In this document: positions 13,901 through 19,828 of the stretch, piece after piece | How the letters are laid out: every line of letters starts with the position of its first letter | How positions within the stretch are numbered: position 1 is the first letter of the stretch | Assembly: GCA_029932445.1 (NCBI GenBank) | Contig: JAOZQB010000021.1 | Coordinates: 1 to 21,592 of the forward strand | Origin: Bacteroidales bacterium | GTDB taxonomy: Bacteria; Bacteroidota; Bacteroidia; Bacteroidales; JAADGE01 | Length of the DNA stretch: 21,592 nucleotides | Reading direction: 5' to 3' | Notes under the pieces: generated by a model | Told to the model about the DNA's origin: nothing | The model's input: only the letters and a program-made list of their open reading frames with translations | The model's database searches: none | Made by a program: the position numbers and the translations under genes

Positions 13901-14791
13901 ATGAAATTCTTATTTAAATCTCTGATTATTGTTTTTGCATTGCTTATTTCGATTAATGCAAGATCGCAAGACAAATTGTATGCTTATTACAAAGTAACAA
14001 CAACCGGAACCGTAACTGATGTTGCAACAAAACTAAAAGAACAATTGAAAACATATGAATTTATGTATCTCGGGGCTTATCATCCTGAAGGAAAAGCTGA
14101 TATGTATGTCATTGCTTTTACAAAAAAGCAACTGTACGGTTTGGCCGGTTACGGTAAAACACATAAAGCGCTTGCAAGTGTTTTGAAATTCGGAATTATA
14201 AAAAAAGGGAATACCGTAACGGTAAGTTTGTTAAATCCGGAATATATTTTCTATGCTTATTTCAGAAATACAACAGGAAGTTACGATAAACTGAAAGTCA
14301 TTTCTGATGAAACGAAGACAATCTTAAAATCTGTCGGAACCGGTTTTAAAGGTTTCGGAGGTCAATTGTCAAAGAAAGAATTAAAAAAATATCATTACAT
14401 GATGGGTATGCCTTACTTCACCGACCCTGTTGATTTAAATGAAATGCCGAGTTTCGAAAAAGCGTGCGAAACCATCGAAAAAAATCTGAAAGCAGGAAAA
14501 GGTCATACTGCAAGAGTTTATCGGCTGAAATTCACCAAATCACAAATTGCAATCTACGGTGTTGCACTGAAAGATAAAGAAGACGGTGAACGTTATTTTT
14601 TACCTGTTATAGGTGAAGACCATATTGCTGCAATGCCTTATGAATTGATTGTAATAGGAAAAAAAGTAATGATGCTTCACGGAAAATACCGTTTGGCACT
14701 TCATTGGCCGGAACTTTCGATGGGACAGTTTATGAAAATCGTAAGCACACCGGGATACATTGAAGATACAATGGAAGCTCTTACGAAATAG
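13901..14791 (+). CDS. Exported protein of unknown function (possible DUF302-like repeats)
   Basis: I do not recognise this family with confidence. It has 296 residues from the ATG at 13901; an in-frame ATG two codons earlier at 13895 is possible. A clear signal peptide (MKFLFKSLIIVFALLISINA, cleaved near SRSQ) predicts periplasmic or outer location. Two halves show a similar layout: an alpha-beta segment, then a strand with a charged turn (LASVLKFGIIKKGNTVTVSL in the first, IAAMPYELIVIGKKVMMLHG in the second), followed by a conserved-looking proline (NPEYIF, WPELS). This layout weakly resembles tandem DUF302 domains; that is inference from pattern only. It is followed by a strong terminator and is monocistronic. 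Confidence 0.75.
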   Translation: MKFLFKSLIIVFALLISINARSQDKLYAYYKVTTTGTVTDVATKLKEQLKTYEFMYLGAYHPEGKADMYVIAFTKKQLYGLAGYGKTHKALASVLKFGIIKKGNTVTVSLLNPEYIFYAYFRNTTGSYDKLKVISDETKTILKSVGTGFKGFGGQLSKKELKKYHYMMGMPYFTDPVDLNEMPSFEKACETIEKNLKAGKGHTARVYRLKFTKSQIAIYGVALKDKEDGERYFLPVIGEDHIAAMPYELIVIGKKVMMLHGKYRLALHWPELSMGQFMKIVSTPGYIEDTMEALTK

Positions 14792-14812
14792 CATCTCTCG
14801 TAATACCAATAT

Positions 14813-14848
14813 AAAGCTTTGCATATTAATATTTTGCAAAGCTTTTTT
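14813..14848 (+). terminator. Terminator of the exported-protein gene
   Basis: Perfect 11-bp stem AAAGCTTTGCA/TGCAAAGCTTT (14813-14823 and 14835-14845) followed by TTT, 22 nt after the stop codon. Confidence 0.85.
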
Positions 14849-14903
14849 ATTTAATAAATTTGGTGTAATTTTACAAAAGAACACCATGACATCCGAAGAA
14901 TTT

Positions 14904-14957
14904 AACTCACATTATTACTTTCGTGAGGGCTTCGCCGTTCATAAATAATGTGGAGTT
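14904..14957. repeat. Intergenic palindrome (two-tier hairpin)
   Basis: AACTCACATTATT (14904-14916) pairs with AATAATGTGGAGTT (14944-14957) with a single bulged base. Inside, TGAGGGC (14924-14930) and GCCGTTCA (14934-14941) form a second stem with one bulged G around a TTC loop. The 20-codon ORF that runs through it (ATG at 14886) is probably an accident of this structure. It abuts the repeat arm at 14952 and lies just before the MITE-like copy at 14984. Confidence 0.6.
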
Positions 14958-15190
14958 AAAAGTTTATAAAGTTGAAAGTAAAAAGTTTATCTGAAAAGTC
15001 ATCCAATGAATGATTTTGCAAAATACTGACATCAATTTAACTTGACAATCAACTAATTACAAATTCATCGAATGACTAAATTATCACTTTTTGACTTTTC
15101 GGAGTAGACTCATAACTCGAATTTGGGAAATAATCAAAACAAAATGGCGTAAGCTAACTTTATAAATTCAAACATTTAACTTTTAACTCC
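14952..15190. repeat. Composite repeat island with 12-bp terminal inverted repeats
   Basis: GGAGTTAAAAGT (14952-14963) and ACTTTTAACTCC (15179-15190) are perfect complements that bracket the second MITE-like copy. The inner flanks both carry TTTATAAAGTT. The right flank (15155-15188) corresponds to the repeat at 7227-7263. With the palindrome at 14904, the whole gap between 14852 and 15212 is repeat-derived and holds no gene. Confidence 0.55.
14984..15110 (-). repeat. MITE-like palindromic element, copy 2
   Basis: A 127-bp non-coding unit inverted relative to the copy at 7264-7391. Its right end reads, on the minus strand, AGTCTACTCCGAAAAGTCA; the left end (AGTTTATCTGAAAAGTCA) is more worn. 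The internal arms AGTCATCCAATGAAT and ATTCATCGAATGACT are still complementary, with two mismatches relative to the perfect pairing of copy 1. The ends are conserved between copies and the centre is not, as expected of a palindromic miniature element. I could not identify a clear target-site duplication. Confidence 0.75.
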
Positions 15191-15212
15191 TGTATTATAT
15201 GAATAATTCAGT

Positions 15213-17030
15213 TTAACTGTCAGCTTCACGAATTTTCCTGAATCGACGACGAGCTTCGGTAACAAAAATACTGTCGGGATGTTCAAGCATCAAGCGCTTA
15301 TAAAATTCGGCAGCTTGTTCTTTATCATTCAGTTTTTGTTCGTACATTAATCCTAAATCAAACATAGCTCTGTCAGCTAAAATATCATAAGCATATTCGG
15401 TAATAATTTTCTTATAATAGCTTTCCGCTTCTGAATATTTTTTTTCGGAAACGAAGATTTTTGCCTTTAAATAATACGCCTCATCGGTAATTTGATGACC
15501 GGGAAATTTCTTCAATAAAGTATCAATTAAAGCCGATGCCGAATCTTTTTTTTGTCTGAACACATATAAATCTGCCTGAGAATAAAGTTTCATGGCTTGC
15601 TGCAATGAATCGCCTTCGGTATTTTCGTCAATCAACAATGAATAAAATAAAGCATCATTGGCAACCGGTTTGGAAGTGCTTTCTTTTAATGCATCAAATT
15701 GTGCTTTAGCCCATCTGAAATTTTGAGCATAATACGCTAATTTGGCCTTCTTTAACTTTGCAAAATCACCGTACAAATTTCCTTTATTCTCAATTTCTGC
15801 TTTGGCATAAGTCAATGCCGCCAAATCCAAATTATTTTCATAAACCAAAACATCGCCAAGTTCCGTTTCACAACGGACAGCCAAGCGACTATCTAATCCT
15901 TGAAGTTCTAAAGCACTGTTAAGCAGATCTTCCGCTTCTTTCGGCTTATTCAAATAAAATGTTTTTAAATGAGCTAAATCTATCACACTTTGAATGGTAT
16001 TAAACCCGACACCCAAACTTTTCAATGTTTGCATATATTCTTTTTCAAGACTTTCTATATCTTCCGAAGAAATAACATCACCGTTAATAATTTTTAAATA
16101 CGAAACATTTAATTTACCGACATTGGCTTCAATAAAAAAGGAACTTCTGTGTCCTTTTTCAATAAGATAATTATAAGCGTTAAGAGCCGTGTTATAATCT
16201 TTATTTGATTTTGCCGTTTCTGCCAAATCAAAAACTTGTTTACCGGAAGCGTGAATGCGTTTATCAATTGCCTCTGCCTGAATCAATGCTTGTGCAAATT
16301 CTTTTCTTTGCATAAAATACCAAACCAACATTCTGTTAAAGTTAATTGAAGAATTCATTTTTTGAATGCGTTTCAGAAGTTCTTTTCTCAGAATATCGGA
16401 AAATTCATCATTAATATCTCTGTTAATAAAATATTGCATTCGGTTTTCAACCGTTGTAAGATTTCTCGGTGCTTCTTCCAACCAATCCAAATACTCATTA
16501 ATCATTTTATCGTATTTCCTTTGAACGGCATATAAGTTTGCCAATTCACTGCGAAAATCATCATTTGTAATTTTTCGACCTTTTAAATATGTTTTTTCTG
16601 CATAATCATATTCCCTTCGCTGTATAAATGCCGAAGCTAAAGAACGAACCGAAACCGAATTATTCATTACTTTGTGCAACGCTTTTTCATAATTTTTTTC
16701 GGCATCTTCAAAATGATTTTGTTTTTTATACAAATATCCGAAGTCAACATAATAAGACGGATCATTTCGATGTGTCCGAATTTGTTTCTTTACGGATTTT
16801 TCGGCAATATCAAATTTCCCCTGTTCGATTAAACAATTTACATAATAAGTGTAATAAATTTTTGCACTTGTATGCTCCGAAATTTTTTTAAAAAGAATTT
16901 CTGCTTTATCATAATCTTTATTTTGATAATATTGATATGCCAAACGAATATCATTTCCGGCTATTTTCTGTGCAAAACCGGTTTGTCCGAAAAAGAAAAA
17001 CAAAACTGTTATTAAGAGCAATTGTTTCAT
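15213..17030 (-). CDS. Exported tetratricopeptide-repeat (TPR) protein
   Basis: Periplasmic or envelope-associated scaffold protein of 605 residues; partner unknown. The open frame extends upstream to 17141, but ATG 17030 is preferred because it gives a clean signal peptide (MKQLLLITVLFFFFGQTGFA, cleaved near AQK). The longer start would add 37 residues that overlap the divergent XRE gene. TPR-like helix pairs run along the chain, clearest at about 25-55 (YQYYQNKDYDKAEILFKKIS), 90-120 (GYLYKKQNHFEDAEKNYEKA) and near the C terminus (KYSEAESYYKKIITEY then NDKEQAAEFYKRLMLEHPDS). The C-terminal pattern resembles YbgF/BamD-type TPR proteins, which act in envelope assembly; this is only resemblance. 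No operon partner. Confidence 0.82.
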   Translation of the reverse strand: MKQLLLITVLFFFFGQTGFAQKIAGNDIRLAYQYYQNKDYDKAEILFKKISEHTSAKIYYTYYVNCLIEQGKFDIAEKSVKKQIRTHRNDPSYYVDFGYLYKKQNHFEDAEKNYEKALHKVMNNSVSVRSLASAFIQRREYDYAEKTYLKGRKITNDDFRSELANLYAVQRKYDKMINEYLDWLEEAPRNLTTVENRMQYFINRDINDEFSDILRKELLKRIQKMNSSINFNRMLVWYFMQRKEFAQALIQAEAIDKRIHASGKQVFDLAETAKSNKDYNTALNAYNYLIEKGHRSSFFIEANVGKLNVSYLKIINGDVISSEDIESLEKEYMQTLKSLGVGFNTIQSVIDLAHLKTFYLNKPKEAEDLLNSALELQGLDSRLAVRCETELGDVLVYENNLDLAALTYAKAEIENKGNLYGDFAKLKKAKLAYYAQNFRWAKAQFDALKESTSKPVANDALFYSLLIDENTEGDSLQQAMKLYSQADLYVFRQKKDSASALIDTLLKKFPGHQITDEAYYLKAKIFVSEKKYSEAESYYKKIITEYAYDILADRAMFDLGLMYEQKLNDKEQAAEFYKRLMLEHPDSIFVTEARRRFRKIREADS

Positions 17031-17044
17031 TAAGATTAATAGTT

Positions 17045-17052
17045 TATCTTTG
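17045..17052 (+). promoter_or_regulatory. Predicted -7 box (TATCTTTG) for the XRE regulator
   Basis: Exact TAnnTTTG match 45 nt before the ATG at 17098; a TTG at 17022-17024 is a possible -33 remnant. It sits in the 67-bp gap shared with the divergent TPR gene. Confidence 0.5.
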
Positions 17053-17097
17053 AAATTAAATTCTGCATTAAAGTAAAACGCATAATTAGTAAAATTA

Positions 17098-17343
17098 ATG
17101 TCATATATAGGCAAAAATATCAGAAAAATAAGAATGAGCAAAAAGTTGACTCAAACAGAATTTGCCGAATTATTTGATTTAAAAAGAACAGCCGTCGGTT
17201 CATACGAGGAAGGCAGAGCCGAACCTAAAATTGATACCTTAATAAAGATTTCGGATTATTTTAAATTGAGCTTGGACAGCTTACTGAGAAAAGAATTAAG
17301 CATTAATGAAATTTTCCGTTTCAGAGAGGATTTACTACAATAA
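17098..17343 (+). CDS. Small XRE-family helix-turn-helix regulator
   Basis: An 81-residue DNA-binding protein consisting almost only of a Cro/C1-type HTH. The five-helix fold is visible: KNIRKIRMSKKLTQTEFAEL (6-25), then the turn and recognition helix LKRTAVGSYEEGR (28-40), the conserved EPKIDTLIKISDYFKLSLD (42-60) and LL. The short tail (66-81) has no effector domain. It lies divergent from the TPR gene and upstream of the OmpA-domain gene, with a 194-bp gap containing an imperfect inverted repeat (17366-17449). It might regulate itself or these neighbours, but no operator can be assigned. No toxin partner is adjacent, so it is not evidently an antitoxin. Confidence 0.88.
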   Translation: MSYIGKNIRKIRMSKKLTQTEFAELFDLKRTAVGSYEEGRAEPKIDTLIKISDYFKLSLDSLLRKELSINEIFRFREDLLQ

Positions 17344-17365
17344 AATTTTCAATTTAAATACTGTA

Positions 17366-17449
17366 AAGTCATCGTATCACTATTTTTAATTTAAGTGAAA
17401 CTGATTTGCATTTAATCCTCTGTTTATCAGCAAAATGATACAATGACTT
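17366..17449. repeat. Intergenic inverted repeat upstream of the OmpA-domain gene
   Basis: AAGTCATCGTATCA (17366-17379) and TGATACAATGACTT (17436-17449) are complementary at 13 of 14 positions, separated by 56 nt of AT-rich sequence. There is no T-tract. The outer AAGTCAT resembles the internal arms of the MITE-like elements, so a related palindromic element is possible. Confidence 0.5.
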
Positions 17450-17537
17450 GCGGATTTAAGGGAATAAATAAATGCAAATATTATTTTGATTTTTAATTTA
17501 TTTTATTTATTATTGTGTGTCTCAAAAATTCTTCATC

Positions 17538-18080
17538 ATGAAAGCTTCTTCCGGATTATTTGCCGTCCTGCTAATTCTTTGGTCAGGCGCATCAGTTTAT
17601 TGGTATGTTTGTAAAATAAAAAAAGATTGTGATAAGCAAACTACTGAAGTTGTTTCAGATCAAAACAACAAAAATGAAAATTTTAAAATTAAAGATACTG
17701 TTTCCGTAATAAATAATCTGTCAGAAAAACTTTCAAACGGTTATACATTAAATAACTTCCCGAAAAATTCATTCGTAAATTCTCATATTGAAAATAATTT
17801 TACGGAATTTGCCGAAAATTTAAAAATCTACTTTGAGAAAAATACAAGCGATAAAATTCTTATAACCGGTTATACGGATAACACGGGAACTCCTCAAACA
17901 AATATATTTGTCGGAAAAAATCGTGCTGAATTCTTAAAAAAGAAACTTATTGAACAAGGGATTGATAAAACCAGAATACAAACTTCTTCAAGGGGACAAG
18001 CAAATCCGATTGCTGACAATAATACGGAAGAAGGACGAAAATTAAACAGACGAGTTGAAATTACAATTATTAATAATTAA
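17538..18080 (+). CDS. Inner-membrane-anchored OmpA-family (peptidoglycan-binding) protein
   Basis: Envelope protein of 180 residues. An N-terminal TM helix (about 5-25, FAVLLILWSGASVYWYV) anchors it, followed by a polar Lys/Asn-rich linker and a C-terminal OmpA domain (about 75-178). The diaminopimelate-binding pair is present: Asp114 in GYTDNTG (111-117) and Arg129 in KNRAEFLKKKL (127-137), 15 residues apart as in E. coli OmpA. The final signature is GRKLNRRVEI (166-175). ATG 17538 is preferred over an upstream GTG at 17517, which would add seven unconvincing residues. The HhH-domain gene starts 11 nt after the stop, so both probably form one transcript. Likely role: tethering the inner membrane to peptidoglycan. 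Confidence 0.87.
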   Translation: MKASSGLFAVLLILWSGASVYWYVCKIKKDCDKQTTEVVSDQNNKNENFKIKDTVSVINNLSEKLSNGYTLNNFPKNSFVNSHIENNFTEFAENLKIYFEKNTSDKILITGYTDNTGTPQTNIFVGKNRAEFLKKKLIEQGIDKTRIQTSSRGQANPIADNNTEEGRKLNRRVEITIINN

Positions 18081-18091
18081 ACACATAAACC

Positions 18092-18724
18092 ATGGGCGGA
18101 CATATTTTTGAAATTATTATTATGCTCTTCGGAGCAGCAATTCTCGGATTTTTTATCGGTTGGTTCCTTAAAAATAATAAAATTACGGAACTTCAGGGCT
18201 ACATTGATGCTTTAGAAGATAAAAATAACAGATTGCAAACTGATTACAATAAAAACGAACGTTTATTAATTGAGTGCCAAACAGAAAAAAGAAAAGCCGA
18301 AGCCGAAAAACAACAAATTGAAAAATTATTGATTAACTGTGAAGGGAAGTTAACCCTGTCTGATATTGAACTTGCAAAAAACAAAATTGAAAGTACCTCG
18401 CAAACACTTGTTTCCGCACCGAAAACAAAAGCTAAAGCAAAGACAAAAACTAAAACAAAAGTGAAAACAGACAACCTCAAAAGAATTGAAGGTATCGGAC
18501 CTAAAATTGCATCAATATTGAAAGAGGCAAAAATTGATACTTTTGTTAAATTATCAAAAGCTAAAGCTGAAAAAATTTCAGATCTTTTAGTAAAAGCCGG
18601 CGGGAATTCATACAATCGATTTGATCCTTTAACTTGGCCCGAACAAGCAAAACTTGCCGCAGAAGAAAAATGGGAAGAATTAAAGAAACTGCAAGATGAA
18701 CTTAAAGGCGGAAGGAAAAAATAA
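18092..18724 (+). CDS. Membrane-anchored coiled-coil protein with C-terminal helix-hairpin-helix domain
   Basis: A 210-residue protein of mixed architecture. A TM helix (about 5-26, IFEIIIMLFGAAILGFFIGW) is followed by a charged coiled coil (about 28-88), a Lys/Thr/Ala-rich linker (111-126, KTKAKAKTKTKTKVKT) and a C-terminal helix-hairpin-helix domain (127-205). The HhH core is LKRIEGIGPKIASILKEAKI (129-148), with TWPEQAKLAA at 181-190. The C-terminal domain belongs to the group often labelled flap-endonuclease-like 5' DNA nuclease, but no nuclease active-site residues are evident, so an enzymatic role is doubtful. The domain could bind nucleic acid or a protein. It is co-transcribed with the OmpA-domain gene and terminated at 18751. 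Confidence 0.85.
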   Translation: MGGHIFEIIIMLFGAAILGFFIGWFLKNNKITELQGYIDALEDKNNRLQTDYNKNERLLIECQTEKRKAEAEKQQIEKLLINCEGKLTLSDIELAKNKIESTSQTLVSAPKTKAKAKTKTKTKVKTDNLKRIEGIGPKIASILKEAKIDTFVKLSKAKAEKISDLLVKAGGNSYNRFDPLTWPEQAKLAAEEKWEELKKLQDELKGGRKK

Positions 18725-18750
18725 TTTCACACAAATAAGCGATATCATTT

Positions 18751-18777
18751 AACCTGCTGTTTCCTGCAGGTTTTTTT
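18751..18777 (+). terminator. Terminator of the OmpA-HhH operon
   Basis: AACCTGC/GCAGGTT stem (18751-18757 and 18766-18772) with an 8-nt loop and a T-run to 18777. It overlaps the stop codon of the convergent CoA-binding gene by two bases. Confidence 0.8.
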
Positions 18778-19132
18778 AATACAAATCCGAATTGAGCATA
18801 ACTAAAGTACAATTTTGAACAGTTTCAACACCCTGTTTTTCAGCAATATTGATAAACTCTGCATTTTCCGTTCCGGGATTAAAAATAATCCTTTGAGGTT
18901 TTAATCCCAACAAATAGTCATAATATTCCGGTTGTTTTGCCGGTCCGATATATAAAGTAATTGTATGAATATTCGAAAGTTTCGGTTTTCCTTTAATTAT
19001 TTGTAAACCTTCAATTTCACCATTGCGAATTCCCAAGGGAACAACTTCATGATTGAGTCTTTGTAATAAATGAACGGCTTTATATGAATATCTGACCGAA
19101 TTCGGGCTGGCTCCGATAACTAATGTTTTCAT
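18776..19132 (-). CDS. CoA-binding-domain protein (YccU-like)
   Basis: Small cytoplasmic protein with a single Rossmann-type CoA-binding domain of 118 residues. The N-terminal glycine-rich strand-loop VIGASPNSVRYS (5-16) is the nucleotide-binding signature, followed by SYKAVHLLQRLNHEVVPLG (16-34). The conserved NPGTEN (85-90) and a Cys in VQNCTLVML (105-113) match CoA-binding proteins such as YccU. The biochemical role is unknown in most species. It stands alone between the OmpA-HhH operon and the slyD-like gene, and diverges from the latter. Confidence 0.87.
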   Translation of the reverse strand: MKTLVIGASPNSVRYSYKAVHLLQRLNHEVVPLGIRNGEIEGLQIIKGKPKLSNIHTITLYIGPAKQPEYYDYLLGLKPQRIIFNPGTENAEFINIAEKQGVETVQNCTLVMLNSDLY

Positions 19133-19190
19133 AATTTAAGATATTTAGCTCTCAATATTAATATTTTTCCCGGTAAAAAACAAGGAATCT

Positions 19191-19219
19191 TTTGAACTTA
19201 AATAAAAAAACTATCTTTG
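19191..19219 (+). promoter_or_regulatory. Promoter of the SlyD-like gene
   Basis: A complete Bacteroidota promoter: TTTG at 19191-19194, 17-nt spacer, TATCTTTG at 19212-19219 (exact TAnnTTTG), 24 nt before the ATG at 19244. The best match in the window. Confidence 0.7.
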
Positions 19220-19243
19220 CGACTTAATTTTTAAAACACAATA

Positions 19244-19747
19244 ATGAAAGCAGAAAAAAACAATGTTGTATCATTAACCTATGAATTAAGGATTTCCGGA
19301 AAGGACGGTGAAGTAATTGACGCTGCTGTTGAAAATCAACCTCTGGATTTTATATACGGAAGCGGAATGATGCTTCCTAAATTTGAAGAAAATCTTGCTG
19401 ATCTTTCCGCTGACGATTCTTTTGATTTTATGTTAACAGCCGAAGAAGGATACGGTGTAAGGAATGAAGAAAATATGGCTGACATTCCGATGAATGTTTT
19501 TCAACAAGACGGAAAAATTGAAGACGATTTATTAACCGTAGGAAATGTTATTCCCTTACAAGATCAAGAAGGAAATCATTTCAACGGTAAAGTAATTTCA
19601 TTAACAGATGAAACCGTAAAACTTGATTTTAATCATCCGCTTGCAGGTGAACATTTGTATTTTACCGGAAAAATTCTTTCGATAAGAGAATCCACGAAAC
19701 AAGAATTGGAACACGGACATGTTCATTCTCATGAACACGATCATTAA
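19244..19747 (+). CDS. slyD: SlyD-type FKBP peptidyl-prolyl isomerase with His-rich tail
   Basis: Cytoplasmic peptidyl-prolyl cis-trans isomerase and chaperone of the SlyD family. It has 167 residues. The FKBP domain is split (about 5-70 and 126-150) around the insert-in-flap chaperone domain (about 71-125). Conserved features are LDFIYGSGMMLPKFEENL (34-51), the EEGYGVR turn (67-73) and NHPLAGEHLYFTGKI (130-144). The C-terminal tail HGHVHSHEHDH (157-167) is a metal-binding, probably nickel or zinc, histidine cluster as in E. coli SlyD. This suggests a link to metal handling, though no hydrogenase genes are nearby. Strong promoter upstream and bidirectional terminator downstream; monocistronic. 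Confidence 0.92.
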   Translation: MKAEKNNVVSLTYELRISGKDGEVIDAAVENQPLDFIYGSGMMLPKFEENLADLSADDSFDFMLTAEEGYGVRNEENMADIPMNVFQQDGKIEDDLLTVGNVIPLQDQEGNHFNGKVISLTDETVKLDFNHPLAGEHLYFTGKILSIRESTKQELEHGHVHSHEHDH

Positions 19748-19765
19748 TTGATAAATTAATTTTAT

Positions 19766-19806
19766 AAAAAACGAGGATTAATTTTAATTTATAATCCTCG
19801 TTTTTT
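19766..19806. terminator. Bidirectional terminator between slyD-like and receptor genes
   Basis: A 15-bp perfect stem AAAAAACGAGGATTA/TAATCCTCGTTTTTT (19766-19780 and 19792-19806) with an 11-nt loop. It has A/T-rich arms on both sides, located between the convergent stops at 19747 and 19829. Confidence 0.88.
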
Positions 19807-19828
19807 ATTCAATATTTATACAGATTTC

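Noticed and set aside
14886..14948. 20-codon ORF after the exported-protein terminator
   Set aside because: It is generated almost entirely by the hairpin at 14904-14957 and lies in a repeat island; no independent sign of coding.
17031..17141. Upstream extension of the TPR gene to an ATG at 17141
   Set aside because: It would overlap the divergent XRE gene and hide the good signal peptide starting at Met 17030.
17098..17343. XRE protein as antitoxin of a toxin-antitoxin pair
   Set aside because: No small toxin-like ORF lies next to it; the downstream gene is an OmpA-domain protein nearly 200 nt away.
18244..18615. 123-codon minus-strand ORF opposite the HhH gene
   Set aside because: Antisense shadow of the Lys-rich coiled-coil and linker coding region; the plus-strand protein has clear domains.
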